DNA of 39,263 bases, taken from contig JAKPGM010000045.1 of assembly GCA_029550865.1 (NCBI GenBank), forward strand, positions 1-39,263, in the 5' to 3' direction. Below, one piece after another: positions 15,922 through 24,822 of the stretch. Position 1 is the stretch's first letter, and every line of letters starts with the position of its first letter. The DNA is from Bacteroidota bacterium. GTDB lineage: Bacteria > Bacteroidota > Bacteroidia > Bacteroidales > DTGW01. Both the position numbers and the translations under genes were made by a program. Below the pieces are notes generated by a model, which ran no database searches, was not told where the DNA came from, and saw only the letters and a program-made list of their open reading frames with translations.

Positions 15922-15949
15922 AAATGTAAAAGCGACAGGTTGTGTCGCT
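15922..15949 (-). terminator. Terminator of the FecI-FecR-TonB receptor operon
   Basis: A 7-bp stem pairs 15931-15937 with 15943-15949 around a 5-base loop. On the minus strand it is followed by TTTTACATTTT. It lies about 97 bases after the stop of the TonB receptor gene and directly upstream of the next gene's -7 box. Confidence 0.6.
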
Positions 15950-16045
15950 GTGATTTTTTTTGATATTTTTCAAACTAATTTCGAAGTAACCTTATTTATC
16001 CTGCGAATAAGAACTGGTATAGTTTCACAGGTTATTGTATTTGTG

Positions 16046-18658
16046 TTAAAAGGTCCAGTTGAGGTAAAGGTTAAAGGCAAGGTTCATTCCCTCATTTTCC
16101 TGATAGGTATAAAAGTTTCTCCCCTGTAGGTAGTCGAGTATAGGGGTGTCTGTAAGGGTAAATACACGCATCAGAATGTTGCTATGGTTGTAAAGGTTAA
16201 AAACTTTGAGGCCACAATCGAACTGCGAGCGATTAATTTTAAAGGAATAGGCTATGGAGGCATCGAGTCGATGGTAGGCAGGTAATAGCGCAGTATTTTT
16301 TTCGTAATCGGATGCGAGTTGGAGGGAAGAGGTAAGCTTAAGCTCGTCCCACGGACGTGGCGAACCATATATCCAGGTTGCGGCTATCGACCATTTGCGC
16401 CACCAGTATATCGACCCCACCTTCAATTCGTGGAGGTGGTTGTCGAGAGCAGGATATTCTTTACCGTTGTTCAAATCGTCGGATCGATTGAAAGATTGGC
16501 TAAAGCTGTAGGCTATCCAGGTTTCTGTGTACTGCCATTTTTGACGAGCCATGAAATCTATTCCTGCCGATCGATTGTCGAACGGGTAAATTTTATTGCT
16601 GACCTTAATTTGGTTATTCATTCTTCGGATAGTTTTTTGCATGAAGACAAGGCCGGTGGTACGTTGCCGATACGCCTCTACGTCGAGATATGTTTTATTC
16701 GTAGGTCGCCAGGTGAAGCCGATTACGGCTTTATCAGATTTTACAACGGGTAAATTATCGCCATTGGCGGCCATCCATAGGTTTCGGTAGCTACTTCCTA
16801 CCTGACTTACTTTATACACGTACTGGCGGTAAATGCCTGCCGACAATTTGAGGGTCAATTGTGGGTGAAGCGTAACATATCCTTCGAATCGCGGATTAAG
16901 GTAGGTTTTGCGTGTCAGGTTATAATGTTCGGTGCGAAGCGCAAGGTTCAATGATTTGATAATGCCGTAGCTAAACGAATATTGCAACCATGCCGATTGT
17001 GTTGTGGGCTTAAAATGGTATGAACGCGTAGTATCCAGCACGTGGAGTTGGTTATTAGTCTGGATATACGATTCATCGGTGCGAATTTCCACCCTGTTGT
17101 GGTTGATACCAATTTCAAAGACATGATGTTCAGCGGCCTTGATGTTGGTTGTGAGATTAAGGTTGAAATCGCTCAAATGGTTGTCGATATCGTAATTTCG
17201 TAGAATGGTATCTCGTTGACGTAACCTTCGGCGAAGGGTGGTGTCGTGATGAAAATATTGTAGCTGGTACGAGGAATAGCCAAAATTCAATTTATGGCTA
17301 AAGACACTATTCCACTGGCGCGCCCATTGTGCGCCAAGTCCTTTGTTTCCCCAGTCAGCATTTTCGTGTATATTTCTGTTTGTACCCTGAAGTTCAAAGC
17401 GTAGTTGGTCGTTCGAGGCATAACCGCTTACCGATAATAGGTCGAATGGGTTAGGTTTGAATGATACTTTTGCGTTGAGATCGTAAAATTGAAGGGTAGA
17501 AGGGGCAGTATCAGTTGCGAAGATAGTTAGTTTTTGTCGGAACGATATATCTTCGGAAAGGATATTTTTGAGCAATTGAAAATATAGGGGCGTTTGAAAA
17601 CGATCGGTAATTGAATGCCTTGCGGTAACCAGGTAGGTGAAATTTTCACCGATAGGACCTTCGATAGCCACCTGGGTTGCAAGCTGGTCGATACCGGCAG
17701 AAGCAGAGAAATGTTTTTCATTTCCGGTTTTTCCGGTAATTTCAATGGCCGAAGAAGAGCGTCCACCCTGTGAAATATCGAAAGTGCCCCGACGAATACG
17801 GATATCCTTTATGGCATTGACGTTGAACGAAGATACGGCGCCAAAAAGGTGGTCGGTATGGTAAATGTTGAATCCATCAAAAGTCACCAGATTTTTGTCC
17901 GAGCTTTGATGTCGAACAATTAACCGGTCGATATTTTCGAAGGTAGCATCGACGCCCGATATCAACGATAAAGGAGCGAGCGCATCGGCAGTATTCAGCT
18001 GCGGCAGCCATTTTACATTACGGGCATTAACAATGATTTCGCCGCTGCGATCGCCAATTTCAAAGATAGCCCCTGTACTGGCTGAATCGTTGGGTATTTG
18101 AGGGTTAGGTTCCAATTCAAAATTACGAATCAGCAGATCGGTTTGTGCTATTCGCATAGATATGGGCTTATAACCTGGCGATGATATCTGAATGGTTACT
18201 GAATCGCTGACAATGGGCGGTAAAACTATGATACCCCGCACATCGGTTCTTAAGGGTTGGTTATTGATTGACAGCTGGGCGTAAGGAACGGTTTCGCCAG
18301 AAGTCTTATCATGAACGATAGCAATAGGCTTTTTGCTTAGAGGTTTTTCCTTGACACTCTTCTTTTTTATTATCCAAACTTCGTTAATACACACGGTTTC
18401 GAGGTCGGTTTTGGCGAGAATTTTATCCAGTGCTCGGGTTATGGGGACAGATTTGAGCGTAACAGTAACGTAGGTATTTTGTACCAATAGTTCGTCGTAT
18501 GCGAATTTGATTCCATAGGTTTGGGTAAGTTTTTTCAGCACTTCAGTAAGCGGCTGATGATTGAATGACTCGGTGATTTTTGTTTGTGCTGGTATGGATA
18601 ATGAAAAGGCAGCAAACATAACTACCCCTACGGTAAACTTTTGGAACGCTTTGCGCAT
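16046..18658 (-). CDS. TonB-dependent outer membrane receptor with STN signalling domain
   Basis: The 870-residue receptor has a signal peptide (about 1-24) and then an STN domain (about 26-97, with EVLKKLTQTYGIKFAYDE). A carboxypeptidase-regulatory-like domain follows at about 112-190. The plug (about 220-315, with SGVDATFENIDRLIVRHQ) and a beta-barrel end in Phe (LYLNWTF), the usual outer-membrane C terminus. STN domains relay ligand binding to a FecR anti-sigma factor, which is encoded just upstream (10-base gap). The ligand is unknown: iron chelates are usual for FecA relatives, but Bacteroidota also use this layout for other substrates. No SusD partner is present. The gene ends an operon with the sigma and anti-sigma genes. 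Confidence 0.88.
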   Translation of the reverse strand: MRKAFQKFTVGVVMFAAFSLSIPAQTKITESFNHQPLTEVLKKLTQTYGIKFAYDELLVQNTYVTVTLKSVPITRALDKILAKTDLETVCINEVWIIKKKSVKEKPLSKKPIAIVHDKTSGETVPYAQLSINNQPLRTDVRGIIVLPPIVSDSVTIQISSPGYKPISMRIAQTDLLIRNFELEPNPQIPNDSASTGAIFEIGDRSGEIIVNARNVKWLPQLNTADALAPLSLISGVDATFENIDRLIVRHQSSDKNLVTFDGFNIYHTDHLFGAVSSFNVNAIKDIRIRRGTFDISQGGRSSSAIEITGKTGNEKHFSASAGIDQLATQVAIEGPIGENFTYLVTARHSITDRFQTPLYFQLLKNILSEDISFRQKLTIFATDTAPSTLQFYDLNAKVSFKPNPFDLLSVSGYASNDQLRFELQGTNRNIHENADWGNKGLGAQWARQWNSVFSHKLNFGYSSYQLQYFHHDTTLRRRLRQRDTILRNYDIDNHLSDFNLNLTTNIKAAEHHVFEIGINHNRVEIRTDESYIQTNNQLHVLDTTRSYHFKPTTQSAWLQYSFSYGIIKSLNLALRTEHYNLTRKTYLNPRFEGYVTLHPQLTLKLSAGIYRQYVYKVSQVGSSYRNLWMAANGDNLPVVKSDKAVIGFTWRPTNKTYLDVEAYRQRTTGLVFMQKTIRRMNNQIKVSNKIYPFDNRSAGIDFMARQKWQYTETWIAYSFSQSFNRSDDLNNGKEYPALDNHLHELKVGSIYWWRKWSIAATWIYGSPRPWDELKLTSSLQLASDYEKNTALLPAYHRLDASIAYSFKINRSQFDCGLKVFNLYNHSNILMRVFTLTDTPILDYLQGRNFYTYQENEGMNLAFNLYLNWTF

Positions 18659-18668
18659 GACTAACAGG

Positions 18669-19550
18669 TTAAGGTATAGGATAAATATTTACCGTGGTAT
18701 CGTTGAGGAAGGTATATTGCAGATTCATGGGTACAGTAACCCACTCGAGGGCTTGCTGCAGATTCTTATTGGTAAAATATCCTGTGTAGTAACGTGTAGC
18801 TGGGTTAAAGCCGTTTGTCAGAATGTTCACGCGATATTGTCGCATAAGTTCTTCGATAACGGTTTGTAACGAAGCGGCTTCGAAGTAGAATTCACCGGTT
18901 GTCCAGGCGGGTGAGGTTGAAGTTTGTAGTGTATTTTTATGGGCAACGATGCTATCGCCAACGATGGTGGAAGCGTTACCCTGTCTCAAAAGCATCGATT
19001 TACCCGAACGACTAATCACTTTTACCTGACCTTCGAAACAGATTACTTTAAAGGTAGCGTCTCGAGCGGTTACATTAAACTGGGTTCCTACTACTTCAAC
19101 CCTATGATTTTGGGGACTGATGACGGAAAAAACGCGACCCTTCCGCACTTTAAAAAAGGCTTCTCCATCGAGTTTTACCTCTCGCGTATTGATAAACCAA
19201 TAGCGGCGATATTGAATTTGGGTGCAGGCGTTGAGAATAACTTCAGAACCATCGGGTAACATAGCAGTTAAATGCTGACCCCGATCAGTCGTTACATTTA
19301 CCGTATTGTATTTGAAGTAGGCGAATGAAATAAGGAGCAATAAGGAAGCAGCTACCGCAATAGTTTTCCAAATAATTGAATATGAAGGTGTTATAATTTT
19401 AGGATTCTTTTGTTGTTCAATTTTCTGAACCAACATCGCCCATGCTTCTTCTTTACTTCGGGTAGAAGCAGGTACACGAACCGATTCTAGCACCTGTTGG
19501 ACTAAAGTCGGTGTGTTCATTTCAGTATTATTTTTGCGCATGGGGCTCAT
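18669..19550 (-). CDS. FecR-type anti-sigma factor
   Basis: The 293-residue protein has a cytoplasmic N-terminal part that would bind the sigma factor. One membrane segment lies at about 58-80 (IAVAASLLLLISFAYF), and a periplasmic FecR domain spans about 88-190 with LPDGSEVILNA. A DUF4974-like C-terminal domain (about 220-290) contains TVIEELMRQYRVNI. It senses the STN domain of the TonB receptor and controls the ECF sigma factor. The ATG at 19550 overlaps the sigma gene stop by four bases, showing translational coupling; an in-frame ATG at 19520 is an alternative start. Confidence 0.9.
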   Translation of the reverse strand: MSPMRKNNTEMNTPTLVQQVLESVRVPASTRSKEEAWAMLVQKIEQQKNPKIITPSYSIIWKTIAVAASLLLLISFAYFKYNTVNVTTDRGQHLTAMLPDGSEVILNACTQIQYRRYWFINTREVKLDGEAFFKVRKGRVFSVISPQNHRVEVVGTQFNVTARDATFKVICFEGQVKVISRSGKSMLLRQGNASTIVGDSIVAHKNTLQTSTSPAWTTGEFYFEAASLQTVIEELMRQYRVNILTNGFNPATRYYTGYFTNKNLQQALEWVTVPMNLQYTFLNDTTVNIYPIP

Positions 19551-20107
19551 ATCCTGTATGTTATTTTTTCTCGCAAAAACTTCAAAGCTATGCTCATTCT
19601 TTTTTCAACCGCCTTAATGCTTATCCCCAATCGCTGGGCTATTTCTTCGTACGTAAGGTTTTCGAGACGATTCATCAGAAGAGCTTCACGAGCACCTTCG
19701 GGCATTCGGGCAAGAACCTGTTCAATCTCTGCTTGTAATTCTTCGGCTCTTACATTTTCATCAGCCGTTCCTTCGCTTATTTCCGGTAGTTCACCACTTT
19801 CTTTATTCTTTTTTTCGAACCGATAAACTACGCCTAAATGTCGATAATGACTTTTTACCAGATTGGTGGCAATTGTATACAGCAGAGGTTTAATGGTAGC
19901 GGGGTCGATTTTATGGCGAATTTGCCAGAGCTTTAGAAAAACGTCCTGTACAATATCATCGGCAATATCGGTGCTACCTGTTTTGTACCATGCGTAGCTT
20001 CTAATGCTCTCGTAATAGGTATCAAATACCTCTTTGAACCATCGTAAATCTTCTGCCGTATGAAGACCGTCTTCTATTGTCATTTTAATTTTCAAAAGAA
20101 CGGTCAA
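19547..20107 (-). CDS. ECF RNA polymerase sigma factor (FecI-like)
   Basis: The 186-residue protein has sigma region 2 (about 28-95, with DIADDIVQDVFLKLWQ) and region 4 (about 130-182, with LTYEEIAQRLGISIKAVEKR as its helix-turn-helix). A second in-frame ATG (20083) gives a more usual N terminus, MTIEDG, and may be the true start. It is the first gene of the sigma/anti-sigma/receptor operon and would direct transcription of the receptor when the ligand is bound. It lies 71 bases from the lipoprotein gene and is separated from it by a terminator. Confidence 0.92.
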   Translation of the reverse strand: MTVLLKIKMTIEDGLHTAEDLRWFKEVFDTYYESIRSYAWYKTGSTDIADDIVQDVFLKLWQIRHKIDPATIKPLLYTIATNLVKSHYRHLGVVYRFEKKNKESGELPEISEGTADENVRAEELQAEIEQVLARMPEGAREALLMNRLENLTYEEIAQRLGISIKAVEKRMSIALKFLREKITYRI

Positions 20108-20130
20108 ATGTAAGACTTTTTTTACTTATG

Positions 20131-20158
20131 TAAAAAAGGGAGGTTTAATCCTCCCTTT
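20131..20158 (-). terminator. Rho-independent terminator of the lipoprotein gene
   Basis: A 9-bp stem (20135-20143 with 20150-20158) has a 6-base loop. It is followed by T residues on the minus strand (complement of the A-run from 20132). It ends the lipoprotein transcript before the sigma gene. Confidence 0.85.
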
Positions 20159-20178
20159 ATGGTTGAATGAATTACAGA

Positions 20179-21027
20179 TTATTCCTCTGCATCGAGTTGA
20201 ATCTGATTGACCTCTCCATTGACGGTCACGGTAGCGTTTGCGTCGCAGTCGCTATTTTCGTCACCATAGTTGATAGTGATGGTGTTAGCATTTGCCCCCA
20301 CTACCAGTTCAATAGTTCCGGCAACAATATAGGGACACGAGGTTTTAATGATGAGGGGCGAGGTAATTGTACTGGTGTAACTAATGCCCCGACGGTTAGT
20401 TCCCTGTGCTGAACCTTCGATGCTATATTCGTCGTCCCAGACATTGAAAGGAGTATCGTAACCAGCTATCCAGGTGCGGGTACGGGTAAAGCTACGGGTG
20501 TGAGTTGTACCATCTTTAAAGGTAATTTTTCCCTCGAAGGTAATGGTAAAAGTATAGGTGGCCGTTTTGGTAATTGTTTTAGTACCTTCGATCTGATTGC
20601 CGTTAATGTTAAATTTGTTGAATGTAATGGTCCGGGTAAAAGTATCCTGTAGCGGACCTCCCGTTTGGGTAATGATAATCATTCCATTTTTGCTACGTTT
20701 GAATTGTGACCGTCCATTCACAAAATTTTCGTAAATGATGGTATCGACCCGGCCATTTTCGAACCTATGCGTAAAGCGAATACGACGACCTTTACTTCCC
20801 TGATCAATCATTGAATCGCTTCCATAAGACTGACTGGTTGCGGAATAAGAAATCTCATCAACTTCATTGCCAATTTCATCCAGGTAGCTATCGACCTGAT
20901 CGATTTCCTTTGTATAGGCAAGTTCATCGCTGTTTGCAGGGGTAGTGTTGTCTTTTTGGCACGAAGTGTTGCTTATCAGTGCGAGCATTAAGATGCTCCC
21001 CAAACTGTAAAACAAGTGTTTTTTCAT
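20179..21027 (-). CDS. Lipoprotein of unknown function
   Basis: The 282-residue protein has a lipoprotein signal peptide with Cys23 (ISNTSC) as the likely lipidated residue. Gln, Lys and Asp follow. A low-complexity acidic region follows at about 30-70. A beta-rich, Thr-rich domain then has alternating short strands such as TITKTATYTFTITFEGKIT, and Cys residues near 230 and 260. The end is acidic. No family was recognised. The beta-rich pattern suggests a small barrel or sandwich at the cell surface or outer membrane. It sits upstream of the FecI-type operon but ends at its own terminator, so a shared role is possible but not shown. Confidence 0.7.
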   Translation of the reverse strand: MKKHLFYSLGSILMLALISNTSCQKDNTTPANSDELAYTKEIDQVDSYLDEIGNEVDEISYSATSQSYGSDSMIDQGSKGRRIRFTHRFENGRVDTIIYENFVNGRSQFKRSKNGMIIITQTGGPLQDTFTRTITFNKFNINGNQIEGTKTITKTATYTFTITFEGKITFKDGTTHTRSFTRTRTWIAGYDTPFNVWDDEYSIEGSAQGTNRRGISYTSTITSPLIIKTSCPYIVAGTIELVVGANANTITINYGDENSDCDANATVTVNGEVNQIQLDAEE

Positions 21028-21380
21028 GGCTGTAATTTTTTAGTTCAACATCATTTGTTTTATCCTTATACGCACATCTGCAAAAATACCCCACCTGATT
21101 TTGTAAGTTTAAAATAAAATATCAGCAGTAGCAGATATAATCGGCAATTCTACCTGTTGTAAAAATCTGAGTTTTTTTAAGCAAGTAGTCCAATTACGTT
21201 TATAAATGTAAACCCTTAAAATACGAATGAAACCCAATAGGTGCCATGCCAATAACGATATGCGATTATTCTTCTGAAAAATGTCAAAATAACAATTTTC
21301 TTATAATTTTTTTGTAAATTGCTGCTCTAGAAAAAAGGGTACAACTGGTAAAATATCCTACGTTATAGTAGCAGAATTTC
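21028..21380. other. 353-base divergent intergenic region
   Basis: The gap separates the divergent lipoprotein and acyltransferase genes. It is AT-rich. A -7 box for the lipoprotein gene lies at 21081-21088. On the plus side no full promoter match was found; the T-rich stretch near 21300-21315 is the nearest. No RNA gene or reading frame of substance was seen. Confidence 0.5.
21081..21088 (-). promoter_or_regulatory. -7 box of the lipoprotein gene
   Basis: The minus-strand TATTTTTG matches TAnnTTTG, 53 bases from the start codon. The -33 region is only a poor TTTTAA-like match. Confidence 0.4.
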
Positions 21381-22700
21381 ATGAAAATAAGCAGGGGTTA
21401 TAAATTACTTTTTCGTTGGGTGCTGTTTCTACATCGACAGTACTACCGAAAAATCGAGGTTGAGGGAAAGGAGAATATTCCCGAGGGTCGTGTAATTTTT
21501 GCGCCCAATCATCAAAATGCCATCATGGATGCCCTTGCAGTATTATGTACAGTAGAAAAACCCATTTTTTTTCTGGCAAGAGGTGATTTTTTTAAAAATA
21601 GATGGTTATCTGCCCTATTTCGTTTTTTAAAAATCTATCCGGCTTATCGAAAAGTAGAGGGGTATCAACAGTTAGCTCATAACTATGCCACGTTAGCAAA
21701 GGCACGTCGTTGGTTACTTAGTGGTAATGCTGTATGCATTTTCCCCGAAGGAGGACATGAAGGTAGCTGGCGACTGCGATCGTTGAGTAAAGGTCTTTTT
21801 CGATTAGCATTGGAAACACAGGCCGAGATTCCAAGAGAACCCGTTTATGTTGTTCCGGTAAGCATCTTCTACTCATCATATACGAAATGGGGAGGTAACC
21901 TATACCTTAAATTTGGTAAGCCTATCAATGTGTTGAGTGCCTATAAGACGTGGAAGGTGAATAAGGCACAGGGAGTAAATCAGCTCAAAAATTTGGTGTA
22001 CGAGGTTATGCAAAATATTGTTCTTCAGGCCAATGAAAAGCATTATGCGTTTATTGTAAATATAGTACCATTTGCTGCAGCTTATTATGGTCGGGTTGAT
22101 GACTATACTTTTGTACGTAAGTTTGTAAATCATTGCAATAAGCTTAGTATAAGTAATCCTATTCTGATGGATCTTGCAAGTGAACAGTTTTTTGCACTTT
22201 GTAAACAGGGTATTCCAGTGTCTGCAAATTGCTTGTGGAAAAAAGCAATTTTTGTTAAGCATTTTTATGCAGTTACGCTGCTTCGCCTGTGCATGGCTCC
22301 TTTTGTGGCTTTGTTGTTGCTATATTTGATTCCTTTTCTGGCATTCACGAAGCTCGTCAATCATTTTATTGCCGATCGACAGTTTCATAGTTCGGTACGC
22401 TATGTAATGTTGTCGTTTCTACCTGTATGGCATGGTATTGCTTTTTTTGCTTTATGGTACCTCACGCAACAAGCACTAATTGCTGGGATAGTAGTTACTT
22501 TTTTTGCTTCCCTGTCGGTAAAAGGGTATCTTGCCGTTGACTTTTTTGCCAACTGGATGAACGAATGGAAATGTTACCGCTATCGGCAAAAGGTAGAATG
22601 GTTGCAGACAGAAATTGAAAAAATTTTACGTCTATTAAATGATACAGTTCCCTATGTGGCAGAACATCAATCCCGAGAAAATTTTGTTTCTCGATATTGA
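21381..22700 (+). CDS. Membrane acyltransferase of the PlsC/GPAT superfamily
   Basis: The 439-residue protein has an acyltransferase domain at about residues 25-200. It has the catalytic NHQNAIMD (His, then Asp six residues on, as in the NHPN-type branch) and FPEGG near 140, where the phosphate of the acceptor would bind. Hydrophobic membrane segments lie at about 290-325 and 335-390. It probably transfers acyl chains to a glycerolipid or related acceptor in membrane lipid synthesis; which acceptor cannot be told from sequence. The C-terminal membrane region is longer than in classic PlsC (about 240). Its last 47 bases overlap the following exonuclease gene. Confidence 0.85.
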   Translation: MKISRGYKLLFRWVLFLHRQYYRKIEVEGKENIPEGRVIFAPNHQNAIMDALAVLCTVEKPIFFLARGDFFKNRWLSALFRFLKIYPAYRKVEGYQQLAHNYATLAKARRWLLSGNAVCIFPEGGHEGSWRLRSLSKGLFRLALETQAEIPREPVYVVPVSIFYSSYTKWGGNLYLKFGKPINVLSAYKTWKVNKAQGVNQLKNLVYEVMQNIVLQANEKHYAFIVNIVPFAAAYYGRVDDYTFVRKFVNHCNKLSISNPILMDLASEQFFALCKQGIPVSANCLWKKAIFVKHFYAVTLLRLCMAPFVALLLLYLIPFLAFTKLVNHFIADRQFHSSVRYVMLSFLPVWHGIAFFALWYLTQQALIAGIVVTFFASLSVKGYLAVDFFANWMNEWKCYRYRQKVEWLQTEIEKILRLLNDTVPYVAEHQSRENFVSRY

Positions 22701-23382
22701 GACGGTACCTGTGGCGCCTTCGTATGATCAGATGAATTCTTCCTTGCAGAAATTTTGGGATAAGAAGTCTCGTTATCTTGTCAGGGAATATGAATCTCCT
22801 GCTGAGTTATACGAGAGGGCTGGTATCTATGCTGAGTTTGGGAAAGTAGTATGCATTGGCTGTGGCATTTTTACCGAAAAAGATAACAAACGAATAATCC
22901 GACTAAAGTCTTTTGCAGGAGATGATGAGCGCAAAATATTAGAAAATTTTGCCCAAATGCTTCAACGGTACTATTCGTCGGGTCAGTATCTTTGTGCGCA
23001 TAATGGCAAGGAGTTTGATTTTCCTTATCTGGCGCGCCGCATGCTCATCAATGGGATAAAATTACCCAATATCCTTAATGTTAGCGGCATGAAACCATGG
23101 GAAACACCCTTTCTCGATACCCTCGAATTTTGGAAATTTGGAGATTATAAGCACTATACATCCCTCGATTTGTTGGCGCATCTTTTCGACATCCCCTCAC
23201 CTAAGGACGATATAGATGGTAGCATGGTGGCAAAAGTATACTGGGAAGAACACAATTTATCCCGTATAGCACATTATTGTCGTGCCGATGTACTTACTCT
23301 TATGCAGCTCTTTCTTCGTTTTAGGGGCGAGCCTTTAATTACTCCCGATTGTATAGAAGAAGTATCGGATGCGACCGTGTAA
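22654..23382 (+). CDS. DEDDy 3'-5' exonuclease, PolB-like (PF10108 type)
   Basis: The 242-residue protein has the three motifs of the DEDDy family. Motif I is LFLDIET with Asp14 and Glu16, motif II is HNGKEFDFPYL, and motif III is HYCRADVLTL with Tyr and Asp. It degrades DNA or RNA from the 3' end by two-metal catalysis; the biological substrate is unknown. The ATG at 22654 gives the normal N terminus MWQNINPEK; an upstream ATG at 22639 is less likely. Either way it overlaps the acyltransferase gene. The codons of the catalytic Ile-Glu share bases with the TGA stop of that gene. Its stop is 7 bases from the convergent transporter gene. Confidence 0.85.
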   Translation: MWQNINPEKILFLDIETVPVAPSYDQMNSSLQKFWDKKSRYLVREYESPAELYERAGIYAEFGKVVCIGCGIFTEKDNKRIIRLKSFAGDDERKILENFAQMLQRYYSSGQYLCAHNGKEFDFPYLARRMLINGIKLPNILNVSGMKPWETPFLDTLEFWKFGDYKHYTSLDLLAHLFDIPSPKDDIDGSMVAKVYWEEHNLSRIAHYCRADVLTLMQLFLRFRGEPLITPDCIEEVSDATV

Positions 23383-23389
23383 ATGAAAA

Positions 23390-24568
23390 TTAGACATTTT
23401 TTAGCGCAACAAATCCAATGTAAAGGATACAGGCTAATGGTACTAAAAAGCCAGCCAGGAGACTAAAAGTATCCTGGACGATTCCCGTCATCAGGGGGAC
23501 AATAGCTCCGCCCAGAATAGCCGTAATCATCAAGCCTGATAGCTCGTTGGTACGCTCGGGCATCCTGTCGATCGCAATAGAAAAAATTAGCGGAAAAATA
23601 TTGGCAAACCCCAATCCTACCAGCACAATGCCCAAAAAGGCAACGGTTGCGTTTTTTCCAAGCAATAACAATACTATGCCAATTAGCGCAATGCTAACGG
23701 ATAATATAAGAAAGTGTGGTGCACGTAGCCAACGAAGGACAATCGATCCAGTAAATCGTCCCACGAGGATGGGGAGGAAAAAAAGTAACCAGCTAACTAT
23801 AAGACCAAGATTTTGTAAGCCATAGTTTTCTTTCATGAGCATTGGTACGCTCGAACTCATGGAAACTTCCGCTCCCACATAAAAGAATATCCCCAGGACC
23901 ATCATCAATACATACGGATTCTTCCCCAGCAATTTTAAGCATGAGCTAAGGGTAGCAGGGGTTTCATTTCCAGTTTTGCGCTCGGTAATTTTTGTAGTTG
24001 AAACGAGTAACAGCGCAATGAGCAAAATAAGTGTGTAAATGGGGAAAAGAATAGTCCAATCGAGCCCCGCCCATCTGGCCAGAATGGGGGGTACTAAAAA
24101 ACCCATCGACGAACCAAGTGCTTTTATCGTTTGCCCCAGCGTGAGGTTGCGCGAATAATGCCCTTCGTCCGAAACGTCGCGCATAATGGGGTTGCCAGCT
24201 ACCTGCAGAATAGTAGCACCTGCCCCAAGCATGAGGATAGCTGTGAGGATGAGTATAAATTGCCACGACGAGGAAGTATCGACTGTCATACGGCCATACA
24301 TACCCCCCATCATGGGTAATAGTAAGCCCACAAAGGCAATAATCAATCCTATGATAAGGGTAAATCGTTTACCCTTTCTGTCCTGAAAAATCCCAACCGG
24401 CACAGAAAGTAAGCCAAACATTAGAAAACCTACAAAAGGCAATAGCTGCGCAGCGGTATTGGATAAGCTAAAACTTTCCTTAGCCAGGCTAACCATGGGT
24501 CCTACGACATCCCCAAATCCCATAGCCAGAAATACCATTAATATGGCTATTAGTGCTTGTTTTCTCAT
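23390..24568 (-). CDS. MFS sugar transporter, FucP/FGHS-like
   Basis: The 392-residue protein has about 12 hydrophobic segments and begins in the first of them. The motif LQVAGNPIMRD at about 120-130 and the loop DRKGKR after the second segment are typical of the fucose/glucose/galactose:H+ symporter family, and the length is near FucP (about 430). The sugar cannot be assigned. The gene is alone on its strand here and converges on the exonuclease gene with no terminator between. An inverted repeat lies upstream at 24604-24632. Confidence 0.8.
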   Translation of the reverse strand: MRKQALIAILMVFLAMGFGDVVGPMVSLAKESFSLSNTAAQLLPFVGFLMFGLLSVPVGIFQDRKGKRFTLIIGLIIAFVGLLLPMMGGMYGRMTVDTSSSWQFILILTAILMLGAGATILQVAGNPIMRDVSDEGHYSRNLTLGQTIKALGSSMGFLVPPILARWAGLDWTILFPIYTLILLIALLLVSTTKITERKTGNETPATLSSCLKLLGKNPYVLMMVLGIFFYVGAEVSMSSSVPMLMKENYGLQNLGLIVSWLLFFLPILVGRFTGSIVLRWLRAPHFLILSVSIALIGIVLLLLGKNATVAFLGIVLVGLGFANIFPLIFSIAIDRMPERTNELSGLMITAILGGAIVPLMTGIVQDTFSLLAGFLVPLACILYIGFVALKNV

Positions 24569-24603
24569 ATCTTTTTCTTATTTTCACTGATGCTAATGTA
24601 TGA

Positions 24604-24632
24604 AAGAATTGCTAATTATCCTTTCAATTCTT
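24604..24632. promoter_or_regulatory. Inverted repeat upstream of the transporter gene
   Basis: Perfect 8-base arms, AAGAATTG (24604-24611) and CAATTCTT (24625-24632), are separated by 13 bases and lie 36 bases upstream of the transporter start. They could form an operator for a sugar-responsive regulator. No regulator gene is adjacent. Confidence 0.3.
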
Positions 24633-24822
24633 GTCACAAATAGGATAAAAAAATGAAATTTTTAGGGAGATATGCGTTAAATTTAGGCTTCTTAAAATTA
24701 ATTCAGGCCAATTATTTCAAGCAAAATATGCTTCTTCTTATTTGTGAGAAAGGGATATATTGGCTGAGTAATTGTATCAAAGTGAGAATTATTTTATATT
24801 TTTACCCAAATAAAATATTTTC

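Noticed and set aside
12504-20107. A classic polysaccharide utilisation locus
   Set aside because: There is a TonB receptor but no SusD-like protein and no glycoside hydrolase in this stretch. The GH128 gene is 18 kb away.
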